Below, piece by piece: positions 10,551-22,795 of a DNA stretch of 64,000 nucleotides. The DNA is from Straminergon stramineum (Eukaryota; Streptophyta; Bryopsida; Hypnales; Calliergonaceae): contig OY987268.1 of the NCBI GenBank assembly GCA_963920665.1, forward strand, positions 994,501-1,058,500, in the 5' to 3' direction. The stretch's first letter is position 1. Each line of letters opens with the position of its first letter. The notes beneath the pieces are model-generated. The model saw only the letters and a list, made by a program, of their open reading frames with translations, ran no database searches and was not told the DNA's origin. The position numbers were made by a program, and so were the translations under genes.

Positions 10551-13500
10551 AACCTTCTTGCAAAAAATGGATGGCAAGATCACTACTTGCTCTAGTCTCC
10601 TATACTTTGATCCTTTGTGTTTGCAACAGCACAAGGTTGTATTTGTATGTGTTAAGTTGTTGGATCAAGGATTACTAGCATTCACAAAATACTTAGTATT
10701 ACAGGGTTGTTGATTTGTATAAGTTTCATTAGTAGTTTCATGACTCATGATTAATACATTCTTTGGGTAGTATGAATTTACTCTACATTACTTTGTTGAT
10801 CAACCCTGCCAATTGGAATGGGATTGGTTTAACTAGGAAATAATGATCTCACTGCAGCTACATTCATCAACTGTCTACACTATCCTTCTTGCTGGAGTTG
10901 GATTGCTCAAACCAACATATTGGTAACACCGCGAGTGTGCAGAATGTTGACTAGTCCATACTTGCGTAACCTTCCATCAAGGCATCAACATATGATTCCT
11001 TCCTTTCAAAAAAATTTCGTTTTTGTTTTTTCACATCAACCTTTGCAGTTGAATCACTCGGTAGTTATGAGATTCTCATGATGACTTGGTGTTTTCTTGT
11101 AAAGTGCTTGGTCTATATTTCCAGATAGTATGGACATGCATGGTAACCACCCTCCCTCCCGGTGGGTTGAGGAGAAATTTCTAGCAGATTTGCTAATTTT
11201 GCTCTTACCTAGTTCTGAATGGTTATAGTACTGTTAGAAATTACCTACTAAGGGTGTACAATATAGAACTGTACTTTTTGCTCTCTCATGAATTTAAAGA
11301 AATTTTAGAATTGAAGACTATATAAGTTCATCATGTAGGTATCAAGCGACCCTTAGAGAAGTTCTACCATAACTTCTTAGCACTCAAACATCCCAATTTT
11401 GCAAAAGTTATTGGAGTTTTTTGACCACATAGCTTCTCATTCATTCAAACCAATGCTTGCAATTTAGAAAATAACACTTTCTATGTGATGAATTTGATGA
11501 AATTTAGGTAAACTATGTAAGCAAAAATTCAAGAAAGGATTCAAGTGCTAAGGGGGTAATTTCATTGAGTTACCTCATTCAATTACCTTAGGACATTTTG
11601 ACAAAAAAAATAGTCCAATTATGCTAGACCACAATTGTTTTTCAGAAGTTTATGAGGAAAAAATGCAAGAACCACTTGTTTTCCACAAATAGTAAATATT
11701 TAAAATTTCAAAATTAAATTCCTATTTTGAACAAGGGCTCATAAGTAGCTAGGGTGGCGAAATTCCAAAGCAATCACTCTAAAATAGGAAATTGAAGTTC
11801 TTGCACCCCTCTCTAGTGAGCTCTCTAGGTCACTAAAGACCAAGTGTGGTTTGGTACCAAAAGAGACCCAATTTTAATTTAGTTAGAACATGGTGGGCCA
11901 AGTCCTAGGAATTATTAGCAATTTGAAAAGAAGTTGTCTTCCACAAGATTCCATTAGAGCTGCACTCTTTGCGAAATGATTTTTTTTTCATTTGTACCCC
12001 AAAGATATAAGAGAATACTAAGTCTTCTCTTAAAACCCCTTTACACTAAAGGCCAAATGTCATGGAATAAATTTTCAGCCAATGAAAACTTCATCTAATC
12101 AATCTTCAAGACCAAAGAAAGTAACTTTACACTCCAAATTTTAAGTCCAAGTGGTTAGAATGATGTAGATGTTCAAGACACTTTTATCCTTGTAGCATAA
12201 AAGTGCTCAAATTTAGAGTTGTCCATGATTGAAGTCAATCCCACCTAAGTGGGCTCAACTACAATTTCCGGAACCTTTTGGACAAAGGGCTCATAGTTGA
12301 TTAAAAAGAAATCACATTAGAAACTACCCTAGTTTAGAAAATATACTAAGATTGTAAATTAAAAAAACTCTTGTAATCATCTATCATTTTATAACTAACA
12401 TTGAATGAGCTAGCCTTTCAAAGACAAATCATAAACCTTGAGAGGTTTCCCTACTTTCTATCTCTTGCACAAAGAGAGCCTTAGATTAATATGCTTTAGC
12501 TATATTATTTTGAGTTTTAAGTATTATCAAGGTAAATTATTTATGAAAAAATAATATTGGAAAATTAAACTTTTTGCAATGAATAATTTTGGAATCTAAC
12601 AATGTTTCAAGTAAATCAATTCTCTAACTTCTTACATTAACTTTATGTTCTAGTAACTCAAATGACAAAGTTTCTTATATCAATGCTTTTTGGTGTTCTC
12701 TTGCTTGAAAGAGATCCACTTCTTTTGTCAATCAAGGTAGAAGAAGTCCAAAATTGTTCATCTTCCTTAGTTTTAAAAATCATACAGGGGTCTTTTGAAG
12801 CAATACTAATGTGACTTGAAACCTCCATTGTAGAATGTTTTCAATTTAACACATGGGGCAACATGTTTGTAAAGCCATTGAGCCTTTAGTGAATGGTTAT
12901 GAATATTTTAGGATATGATTGAAAATGCACCTATATGACACCTTAAAATTTATTTTTTTAAATCTCAAAAATTTAAAAGAGCTACAAAAAATATGATATT
13001 TTCTTGAAATTTCATGTTTTCATTTTTCAATAAGTAAATTGTAACCTCTAATTGTAACTTTGAATGAGTTTAATCCCTAAAGTTTAAAAGAGCCTACTTT
13101 GATCTTTTGAGAACTTACTACAGGTAGACTCTTATGACTTCAAATTTTGAAATTTTTATGTCGGAAAATTTTGAAATTTCAATCATCATAACCTACATGT
13201 GGAGCATTATTTCATATAATTATGATAAATATTGTCAAAGTTATAAGGACATATATGATTTCAATATCAAATTAGACAACTACAAATGTACACTTAAACA
13301 AATTAAAAATTGAATTTGATTGAATTGACAAGTGCACCCCAAAATTATACCATCTTATTCCAAATAATAAGATGAACATTTTGAGAAATTTTATATTATG
13401 GGCAATCAAGGGGGAAAAAACATACTTTAATTTTAAAAGTCTTGTTAAATTGCACAAGAAATGAGGCACGCAAGTTTTTTCTAAAAATAATGAAAGACCA

Positions 13501-13613
13501 AAATTCACCTCTAGGAAGGGCTAGAAAAATATACTTTTGAAGTTTAGGCTTTATAATCTTGTAATAAATAAGGCTTTGCACTCTGAATTTTTAGGAAGAT
13601 ATATACAAACAAG
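10551..13613. other. AT-rich intergenic sequence without recognisable genes
   Basis: I see no coding exon, RNA gene or inverted-repeat element here. Open frames such as 13,272-13,508 are Leu/Phe/Lys-rich by base composition and have no motif. Confidence 0.5.
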
Positions 13614-13617
13614 TTAA

Positions 13618-14526
13618 CACCTAAATTCCCAAGAGTCTCTTTAGGGGACTTTGAAAGGTTCAAGCATATACTTATGATCTCCTTTTTTGCAAGCTTTTTT
13701 TTAAACTTTTGCACGGTAGAAAAACTAATTAGCTTTTTTTGTAAATGTAATTTTTGGTTTCAATTGACACCGATGAGCAATAAGCCCTTAGTAGATGAGT
13801 GCAGGCAAAAAATAAATAAATCTTGTGTTATATATTTCTTAAATTTCTTAATTATAGATTATATTTTTTTCTCTATTTGGAAAGATTGGATTCATTCCAT
13901 TTGGATAAGTAATGTGTAAATTATAAAGGTTCTTGTTTAGAGGACAAATATAGCAAATTCTTGAAAAAATCATACATAAAATCTATTTTTGAACTCAATT
14001 TGAAAAATATCAAAAAATAAAGTTGCACATGTTTTAATTTGCTTTTTGGAACAATTTCACCTTTGAGATTAGTGTGTTTCAATTCTATCTTAGAGCTATC
14101 ATCAAATTCAATTTTTCCTTCTATCTTGAACTTACTTTGACTTAAGGACTTTAAAAAGAATGAAAATTGTAGAGGAGAAGGAGGATGGAATTTTTTTTTC
14201 TAACTCTCAATTCAATTCTTGAACATATTTTTTTATTTAATTCATAATACGAAGTACAAAAAATTGAAGGCAAGAGGATTCAAAGCCTTGTAATGTGGTC
14301 AAGCTATGAGCCAAAAAACTTGGTTTTTCATTGAAAACACCTATATCTTGTGATTGATGCTTTCAAAGTTTTTGAAATTTCTTCTAGACATTCTCATACT
14401 AGTCTAGTGCAAGATCCTATGGTTGGATATGAAAAAGAGAAAAATATTTAAATTTTTGTTTGTTTGCATTGAAAATGTTAATCTTAAGTGCTTTTTGATG
14501 AAAAAATAGCCTCAGGACTATAGGGG
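13618..14526 (+). mobile_element. TTAA-flanked non-autonomous element, copy D (degenerate)
   Basis: The left end is TTAA followed by CACCTAAATTCCC (TTAA at 13,614-13,617). The right end reads GCCTCAGGACTATAGGGG then TAAA at 14,527-14,530. The interior shares the ordered blocks of copies A and B: an AACAATTTCACC(T/A)TTGRGATTAGTG block, TATCTTGTGATTGATG, GTGCAAGATCCTATGGTTGG and GTGCTTTTTGATG. Divergence is higher than between A and B, so this is probably the oldest copy. No coding capacity. Confidence 0.5.
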
Positions 14527-15186
14527 TAAAGTAAATTGATCTTGGTGTTGGATTCATAAAAAAATTAACGATGAAGATTTTGAACTTTTTTTGCCCAAGA
14601 GTGTTTTGAAGCTTGTTTTTGACCTCTACACATCAAAGAAAGTTCTTGAGGAATTAATGAAAGATTTTGGATAGTTTTATTTACTATATAAGTTAGATGA
14701 GAGCTAAGAATTTGGTAAATTCCACCCAAATGATTTTTATTTATTCTTTCCTTGGAAGATAATATGTATTCCCAAGTTTTGACTTGTGGAATTATTTGTA
14801 ATCATTTTCCCTTCATTTCCATATTTATTCAACATTGGCATTGACCAAACACACAAGTATTTGCCACACTCCCCCTTTCTTGGCCTCATGGCCATTGTTC
14901 ATTAAGTTACTTGCCAATAGTGATGGAGTAGAGCCTAGCAACATTCGAGAAGTTTTTTGAGTTTTGTTGGCTATTTCCTTTGAATTTCCCAAATTGAATC
15001 ATTTTTTATTTTTATTTTTTAACAAATGGATGAGCCATTGCATTAAAAAAAGAGCACCATACTAGACAACCAAGCCCAAGTTGGGCATTGAAGACAAACA
15101 AGCACAGGCGAAGAAAAGAGAGAATTGAAGTGTTTTTTTCAAGTACAGAGTCCAATTCTTTTCTCTATTTCTTACTCAAAACATTG

Positions 15187-15618
15187 ATATCAAGGTAGAC
15201 CAACCTAATACCACCCTGATTCGCAATCTGAGTGTATTAGGACCAACTCTAGGAGGGGCACATATTTTTCAGAGATGTGCACATGTTTCACGAATCAAAT
15301 TAAATTAGAATTATAATTTTCCGATAAAAATTGTAATTTTCTATGAATTTTTAAAGTGGTCTGCCCTAAATTACAAATCCGCCACTAGACTAGAGTCATA
15401 AATGTCCTATCCTAAACCTATAACTGCCATTCCATTTACCTATTAACAAGGGAGTTTCCACCAATCAAAGGCTGACACGTTACCCAAGTTGGATTTAATG
15501 CACGGAAATTGTCAGAATAGTGAATGGACTTGGGGTGAGTTTTATGGTGGTGATGGGGCCAAAACTAGGATGGCGGTTATAGGAAGCTGGCGGAAATGGG
15601 CTGGTCTACCTTATATAT
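15187..15618 (+). repeat. ~0.43 kb repeat with short terminal inverted repeats, copy 1
   Basis: It runs from CAAGGTAGACCAACCTAATA to AATGGGCTGGTCTACCTTAT. The ends are inverted copies of AAGGTAGACCARCC. The same unit recurs in direct orientation at 16,706-17,118 at roughly 88 percent identity by eye. It may be a miniature inverted-repeat element rather than an LTR, since the unit does not begin TG or end CA. The right end is followed by a TATATAAAT word. Confidence 0.6.
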
Positions 15619-15629
15619 AAATTTCTCTT

Positions 15630-16700
15630 CCCCCCGCGGTTTTCCAAATTGCAGGCAGTCCTTTTCGGGATTCCACCGGCTACCTTGGAACTAACTTATC
15701 ACTAATCCAAGTTAGCCGCTGGTTCTTCCGGAACACAACGTACTGTAAATTATCTTATGTTCGAGCCCCCACCCCCGCAGTGCGTGCCTGAGTGCCTGAG
15801 TGCCTGAGTGGGCCTTGGGCAGCAGTCCAGTGAGCAACTAAGCACATTCCAAGTTTCCAACATTCCCGAGTCCCGAGTCCAGATCCCCGGTCAGCCAGTC
15901 AGTCCGAACTCCTAAGGTATTAATAAGTTCATAAGTTATATAGTGTATCTGCAATCATTGTCATTGTGTTGGGCTTTAATTAATTAATACGGAGTAACTC
16001 ACTGTACCAGACTGCCTGTCCTTCCAACTGAAGATTCCGATCCACAACTTAATTAATTAACATGGTGCATGAAACAAACAGGACCACCTTCAGTTCAGAC
16101 TTCAGACCAACCGACCTGACCTGACCTGACCTGACCTGGACTGACCTTTTTCCATAAGGTCAGTACTCAGTACCAAAGAAAGTGAACTGAAGCTCAGCTT
16201 ATTACGTTAACTTAACTTAGCCCAGCGGAATTCTTATCTTCATAAGTAAGTTACAGCGAATTGTAAAGTCTGTGCGTGCATTGCATTGCACTGCGGGACC
16301 AGGAGACGGATCGAGTTTGGGAAAAAACACACTCAGGATGAAACTAAACTCGTTGGAGCACCAAAACTTGGTTTGGGGATGGAGTTGGGGGCCTGGTTTC
16401 TTTGGCACTAAGGGACAGAAGCTTATTCTCAGTCAAGCCTTCCTCGAAGCTTTTACCACCCGCTTATAACACAAGACAAACTTTACTATTAACTCTAGGA
16501 AGTTAACTGAAGTTAAGCTAAGCTTACAAAGTTACAGAGGGAGCTGATTGACAAGGGAGGACTGAGGAGGTCCTTAAATCTTTCTGGAAGGACAGGTCCT
16601 GTACTGTACTGGAACTTAACTGTACTTAGTTCCAGTAACGTCAGTGGACTCTGAAATGGATAGGAGGAGGTCCTTAAATGGAGCAACCATAGGAGCGGTC
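15630..16700. other. GC-rich block between two direct repeats
   Basis: This ~1.1 kb block is GC-richer than its flanks (CCCCCCGCGG near 15,632) and begins just after a TATATAAATTT word, so it could be transcribed from the preceding repeat. Short open frames on both strands (16,272-16,469 plus, 16,513-16,809 minus) have no recognisable domains. Short palindromes such as TTAATTAATTAA and CAGTACTCAGTAC are present. No gene can be supported. Confidence 0.35.
16113..16137 (+). repeat. Short tandem repeat (GACCT)5
   Basis: Five perfect tandem copies of GACCT inside the GC-rich block between the 0.43 kb repeats, followed by a degenerate GGACTGACC. Confidence 0.9.
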
Positions 16701-16705
16701 CATAT

Positions 16706-17118
16706 AAGGGAGACCAACCTATTACCACCCTGATTCGCAATCTGAGTATGTTAGGACCAACTCTAAGAGGGGCACATATTTTCACACATGTTTCCAAAAT
16801 CAAACCCAAGTGGAATTATAATTTTTCGATAAAAAATGTAATTTCTATGAATTCTTAAAGTAGTCTACCCTAAATTACAAAACCGCCACTAGATTAGAGT
16901 CATAAATGTTCTATCCTAAACATATAACCACCGTTACATTTACCTATTAACACCAGAGTATCCACCAATCAAAGGCTGACACGTTACCCAAGTTGGAATT
17001 AATGCACTAAAATTGTCAAAATAGTGAATGGATTTGGATGAGTTTTATGGTGGAGATGGGGCCAAAACTAGGATGGCAGTTATAGGAAGTTGGCAGAAAT
17101 GGGTTGGTGTACCTTATA
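16706..17118 (+). repeat. ~0.43 kb repeat, copy 2
   Basis: It runs from AGGGAGACCAACCTATTACC to GGTTGGTGTACCTTATAG. Every block of copy 1 is present in the same order (GCTGACACGTTACCCAAGTT, GGGGCCAAAACTAGGATGGC). Its terminal inverted repeat is less well preserved than in copy 1. Confidence 0.6.
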
Positions 17119-18556
17119 GAGCATGTAGTCGTTGAAATGGACACCATTTTTTGAGGTAGGAAAATGTGACTGCAAGTGTGTGATTTTAAGTCCATGAATA
17201 GTGCTTTTGGACTACTACTATGTGTGATTCACTAATCATGAATGCATCATTAAATTTTGAACACAGAATTCAAGATGACAATAAGAAAGAAATAATAAAT
17301 ATAAATTTTAGGATACATATTTCTCTTGCTCAATTTAGGACAATCTATTCACACATTATGGAACTTTCTTGAACATAGTGAACGCCCACTTCATCTATTT
17401 TTTGGACTGATTTGCTCCTTTCAAAGGCACATGATAATTCATTACTGCTGAAGTCTATGACCATCTACAGCGACCAACAGACTCTTCACTTTGGAAAATC
17501 ATATCTAATTCATTTCTAGTCAAAAAATTGCAGTTTGTTTCTTTTCCATTTCTTTGTCTACCAAAAAAAAATCATTTGACAACTAGTTTCTTCCATACAA
17601 CTATTTTTCTCCTAGTATGTGCCATTCTTGAGCCTTCTACCTTACAAGGAACTAAAGGGAGTAGAGAAATTTTCATCCTAAAACAAAACCGAAGGGAATG
17701 GACAACATTAAGTTATAATGACTTAACCCTAGACCGCCCAAGGGGACAAATTTTGGACACTCAAAATTAAAAAAAGGTCATATTATAGAGTCAGATGTGC
17801 AATTGGATTGATAAAAAAAATGGATTACGGTAGCATAGCATGGGGTAGAGTGATTAGGGCCTTGCTGGATCAATCTACGGCCTATTCCTTTTTCACTCCT
17901 AACTTTGACACTTTGACTTTTCTAGAGGCTAAACTTTCAATAGTTTCCAACATATTTTGGAAACTAAACATTGGACACAAAAACCGCGTGGAGTTAAGGT
18001 TTTTCCTAAGATGGCCTTAATACACAACTATGACTTTTTCACCCTGAGGGGTTTCAAAGCTTTGCTGTGGTTTCGATTTTTAAGACACAACTAAAACTCT
18101 TTGACCTTAGGGAGGTTCTAAGCTTTGCCATCTTGGCGGGACTTACCAAGCTTATGCACGCTTGGATCCAACTAGTTGGCACCTAAGTTAGATGCAAGGA
18201 CTAAAGAAAATACTTGGAGATCAAGGGGTTAGTGGCCAATAGTGGGGCTTGTGTTAGTAGGGCACAAAATGCTCAAACTAAAGGCCTCCCAAAGTGGCAT
18301 TGCCAAGACATATGAGGGGGTGCTCTAGGGGTAGTACAAAGATACAAAACCAAAGGAAGTTTAAAGGGTCTACCACCAAGGACCCACGCACAACAAGGAC
18401 TCTCAACGAATGTTAGTAGGGGGAGCAACCAAGGCTCCAACCAATCCAAACCAAGTAGTAGTAGGAAAAATTAATTGCAAAGGGACAAGACCTTTACAAC
18501 CTTCAAAAATAATTGTGGCCAAAAGTGCCCCCCAAACACCACTTAAGGTTTTGGGC
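17119..18556. other. Intergenic, no gene supported
   Basis: No exon with splice signals or conserved motif was recognised. The frames at 17,528-17,770, 17,808-18,020 and 18,410-18,637 look like chance frames. A GCTTTGCYRTSKTGG-type repeat around 18,055-18,140 is weak. Confidence 0.45.
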
Positions 18557-18560
18557 TTAA

Positions 18561-19466
18561 CCCGTAAAGGACCATTGTCCCTCAGGGGGACAAATGAGAT
18601 TTTGGGTAGGTACCTACAATCTCAATTTCTGTCCTAATTTTTTGAAACTTTTTATGAAGATAGAAAAATTGATTAGATTTGTGGGAATATAATTCTTTTT
18701 TCATTTGGTGCCCAGGAACAAAAGTTATGCCCAAATAAGCTCAAAACAGGGGAGAGGGGGCAGCAAAAAAAAGTTTCAAAAATTTGAATTTTTTTATTTT
18801 TTATTTTTTCCCCTTATAGATTGTATTTTTATCTACATGTAAGGCTTTGATTCATTCCATTTCTATTTGTTATGAGAAAGTTATAGACAATCTTGTTTTT
18901 CGGGCACTTAGAGCATCTTCTTGAAAAAATAACTTGTAGGATTCATTTGTGAATGCAATTTTTACAATTTAAAAAAAATAAAAGGTTCATGTCATTTCAT
19001 TTGCCTTCTAGAACAATCTCACCATTAGGATTAGTGCATTTTAATTCCATCTTAGAGATATTAATAATTTAGATTTTCCTTCTATCTTGTAACAATTTTT
19101 TAAAGAATCAAAATTAATTTTTTTTTGTATTTTCTTCTTTTTTCCTAGACTCTCAACTCAATTCTCCACCATGAAGATTTAAAGCTCAAAACTCTGTAGT
19201 GCAAAAAATTAAAGTTAAGAAGGTTCAAAGTCAAATAACCTAGTCCCGCAATATGTGAAAAAACTTGTTTTCTTCACTTTAAACACAGATATCTTGCAAT
19301 CTATGTGGTCAAAATTTCTGAAATTTTTTCCACATATTTTCATAATAGTTAGGTGTAAGATCCTACGGTTAGATGTGAAAAAAAAATTCAATGTTTTTAC
19401 TCATTGCTCTAAAAATGGCAATTTTGAGTGTTTTTTTGTAGAAAAAAGGCCTTGGTCTTTTAGGGG
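18561..19466 (+). mobile_element. TTAA-flanked non-autonomous element, copy B
   Basis: It begins CCCGTAAAGGACCA and ends TTGGTCTTTTAGGGG, with TTAA on both sides (18,557-18,560 and 19,467-19,470). It shares with copy A the left block (CTCAATTT after a CTACnRTCT word), a central ATAACTTGTRGRATTCATTT block and the right TATCTTGCAATCTATGTGGT block. No coding capacity; about 906 bp. Confidence 0.7.
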
Positions 19467-19470
19467 TTAA

Positions 19471-21640
19471 AACGTCCAAATTTTAAACATAAGTTGGACT
19501 TGATGGATTCAAATACAAAAAATGGAGGTGAGTTGAGAGGAGAAGGGGTGCCCTTTTATACTCTTTCCCAGTCATCCACCTCCTCTCATTCATTTAAGGT
19601 AACCCTATCACTTTGGATTTTCATCCTCATCTTCTAGGATTTTCACTTTATATGCTAGTTCAAAAACCTAAATTTTGGAAATTAATTCCAAATCGCAAAC
19701 GGATTGCACCATTGGCTCTAGAAGGCCATTTTTCATCTATGGAGACCTCTACCTCTTTTTCAAAATCCAAAATCTCAACGAAACCTAGTGCCAATTTAAT
19801 GCCAAAATCAGGAAAAAAAACTCAACTTTTGGAGTTTGACTTTTATGTCAAAAGCAACTAGCATAGGCTGTTAAGTAGGTATGGGGGAGTAATAAAATAT
19901 CTATCTTTGACCTCATTCTGCTTTTGTATACTTTCGATCCAATGGTCAACTCCATTGTAATTTTTCATTTTTGTTGGTTGTCAAGGAATCTTGCAAGTTC
20001 GGGACCTTCTGGATATCAGAATGTCCTGAAACTTGTTGGAGCATCTTATTAATATAAAAAATATAGCTTCACTTTTCGTGAGATTTTATTGCCACTTGGG
20101 TAATTCTAGGACTTTTCCGTCGTACTAGGTTTTATTGTTGGTTGACTGTCCAAAAGAGCATCTTCTAACTATTAGAAAATTCCAAATTTTTTGTAGAACT
20201 TCTTATAGAATCCTACAACACATGTGTAGGCTCATATTATTACTCTACACATTGGCCTAGAGGGAATAAAATCCCCCCCTCGTTTAAATATCGTTGCCTA
20301 GAGAATCTTTCTCATTAGAGGGAATCTGGGCGAATTGACTTTGCCATTGAATCCCTGGCATGATTTCAACCTGTAGTCCACCTTCCTCAATTGTAGATTC
20401 CTCTATGGTCCCATTTTGGTGTAATTAACTCCTACATACTAACATTGGAATTCTACTATTTTGTTGATGCAATGGAGAAATTGAAACCTATCGCCGGGAA
20501 CTAACCTAAGTACCTCACTAGGGTTTCCTCGACCAATTTTAGCCTAGATATGTCTCTCACATGCAGAGTTTGAGACTATTTCACCAATAACACATAATCC
20601 TTCAATTTCCCACAATTAATCAGGTTCTAACCTACATAGAGGTAGTGAATTGGGATATTCTAATTATAATATTCTATTTTTAGACCAAATGATATATTGA
20701 CATGTATCATATCTATTTGGGTTGTACACTCTTTTGGGGGCTTTTTGTATATAAAACTACACTCAATACTACAAGACACCCCAAAAAATCTAGTGAGTCC
20801 ATGGTGACGAATTGGAGGCTCACATATGGAGGAACTTCCATTGATGTCCACTCACTCGATGGCAACACTACTCCCCACCAATGCTTAACTGCCCTTGCAT
20901 GGGACCCAACTCTCCACTAGGCCCAACCCATCTTAAGGCTTCTTTACAATATTGCCATCCAAGTCGAGAGGCTTTGGAATTGAGTGGTCAAACTTTGGTG
21001 AGAGTCCAAGGAAATGGGCAATTTATAGGCCCAAAAAATAGAAATTGGAGCCTTCGGCCAACCTTAGTATGAAGCCTCGAAATGCCAAGTCCAAGCCCAA
21101 AGTCAAAATCCATACCAATAAACTCCTACAACCTTTCAACTTGGCTAGCCTTGGCTCCAAAGGCCAAGTCAAAAGTCCAACCCATATCATTTGTTTGGCT
21201 TGTTTCCATGTCTCTTTACATAAATAGTCGATCCAATTTCTGAAATTTTCCTCTCACCTTCCCTAACCATGGATTCTAGAAAGGAATGCATTCTTGTCTA
21301 TTTTCAGTTTTCATGGTCATAAAGTACGTCATTGTGGGCATTTTGGCATACAAAAACTTTCAATTTTTGAACAAAATGTAAAAATAATAATGATAATGGA
21401 AGTTTTTATTGCCCAAGGACGGAGGGTGAATTCTCACAGGAAATGTTGGCAATTTGAGAGAGATGGAGGGTTTTTGGAATATACACTGAAGGGGTCATTT
21501 TTAGATTGGTAATTCTAAAAGCAAATGAGGGTGAGTACATTTACATTTTAATATTTTTGTACTCTCTTAGGGCCTATTTTGAAGAAGAAGGATACACAAC
21601 TTAGAGAAAATATTAGTGTGGAGTGAAGGATTGCAATAAC
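19471..21640. other. Intergenic, no gene supported
   Basis: Nothing recognisable as coding or RNA. The short frames at 19,613, 20,702, 20,881, 21,045 and 21,294 have no domain and no consistent splice context. Confidence 0.45.
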
Positions 21641-21654
21641 TCTTTCTCCATTAG

Positions 21655-22340
21655 AAATGGGGAATTTATTGCAAATGATTGATGATTTCTTTGGCATTAG
21701 ATTGAGTACAACTTCTATCATTGTAAGGGAATGTTGTGAAGCTATGAGGATTCATTTGAGACCATGGATTTATAAGAAACCAAGTCTTGCTTGGATGAAA
21801 CAAATAGCAAATGGGTTTGAAGTACTTCACAACATTTTACTTATAATTATAGGAAGAATAGATAGTAGCCACATCCCTATCATGGCACCTTCTCATAATC
21901 CCATAAGCATATTATTGCTGAAAAGGATATTATTGATGTTTACTACAAAGGGTTGTAGATGCCGATTGGAAATTTTGGGATTATGATTTTAGATGGACTA
22001 GATGGATTGACAATTTGGCCTTATTTCAGAAATCTAAAATTGGAAAGAAGACTATGAAAAGTGCATTTTTACCTTACAAATTTATTGGTAATGTTGTGTA
22101 TTCTATTCAGCCTTGGTTTTACTCACCATTCAAGGGCAAAAAAGGAGGATTGCCAAGAAGTAAAGTACATTGGAATTTTATTCAATCAAATACTCATATG
22201 GTTGTGGAAAGAACATTTGGAATTCTAAAAAGAAGATGATGCATATTATTGAAAAGAATCAATATGCCACTCTGGAATGTGCTTGATATTGTTTCAACAT
22301 CTTTGTGCTTTCACAATGTGTACATTCTAGAGAATAATGA
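21655..22340 (+). pseudogene. PIF/Harbinger-type (DDE_Tnp_4) transposase, broken
   Basis: The frame starting near 21,657 reads MGNLLQMIDDFFGIRLSTTS, then IVRECCEAMR, then LLIIIGRIDSSHIPIMAPSH. This matches the GxIDGTHIPI block with the first catalytic Asp of Harbinger transposases. A frameshift near 21,910 moves the frame to one reading RKGYYWCLLQRVVDADWKFW (second Asp region). After another frame change, 22,015-22,239 ends MVVERTFGILKRR, the conserved VVERTFG(R/I)LK block holding the catalytic Glu. A TGA follows, after which RINMPLWNVLDIVSTSL and LCFHNVYILEN continue the family's C-terminus. Two frame breaks plus a stop make it inactive. An in-frame continuation at 22,353-22,673 may be its charged C-terminal tail. 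Confidence 0.75.
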
Positions 22341-22352
22341 GTTTTTTATATA

Positions 22353-22673
22353 TTGAGCAAAAAAAAAACCAAAAAATTGCAAGCTAAAGCAAATATGGAC
22401 ATAGGAAAAATGCAAGAAATGGATGTGTTTCATTCCTTGGAACCATCATTGAAGGAACTACAAAAGAGAAATCCACAAGGTGAAGAAATTCCATTCATAG
22501 AACTTGAAAAAGAAGAAGAAATTGAGAATGAGGAGAATTTTGCATATGAAGAAACCAAGAAAAAGCGACAAGAGAAAATGAAGAGCATGTTGGTTGATTC
22601 ATCTCGAATTCATCTATTACTAGCCGAGATTTTTCACAAAAGTCATTTAGACAGAAATTCAAACATTCGTTAA
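22353..22673 (+). pseudogene. Charged Glu/Lys-rich ORF downstream of the transposase
   Basis: A 106-codon frame, strongly charged (EKEEEIENEENFAYEE, KKKRQEKMKSMLVD) and ending DRNSNIR. It follows the decayed Harbinger transposase with no gap large enough for another gene. It could be the C-terminal part of that protein or a piece of a captured gene. No domain recognised. Confidence 0.3.
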
Positions 22674-22795
22674 AAAAACTATACCTATGATGACAATGAT
22701 TATAGTGACGATGAAGAGTAGCATATAGAAATATACAACTTATTGATCAAACAATGAAATTGGTAGTCTATCCTTTCTAATAGCTCATTTGTTCA

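Noticed and set aside
15187..17118. Interpretation of the paired 0.43 kb repeats as LTRs of a retrotransposon
   Set aside because: The repeats do not start TG or end CA, have terminal inverted repeats instead, and no primer-binding site, polypurine tract, RT or integrase is visible between them.
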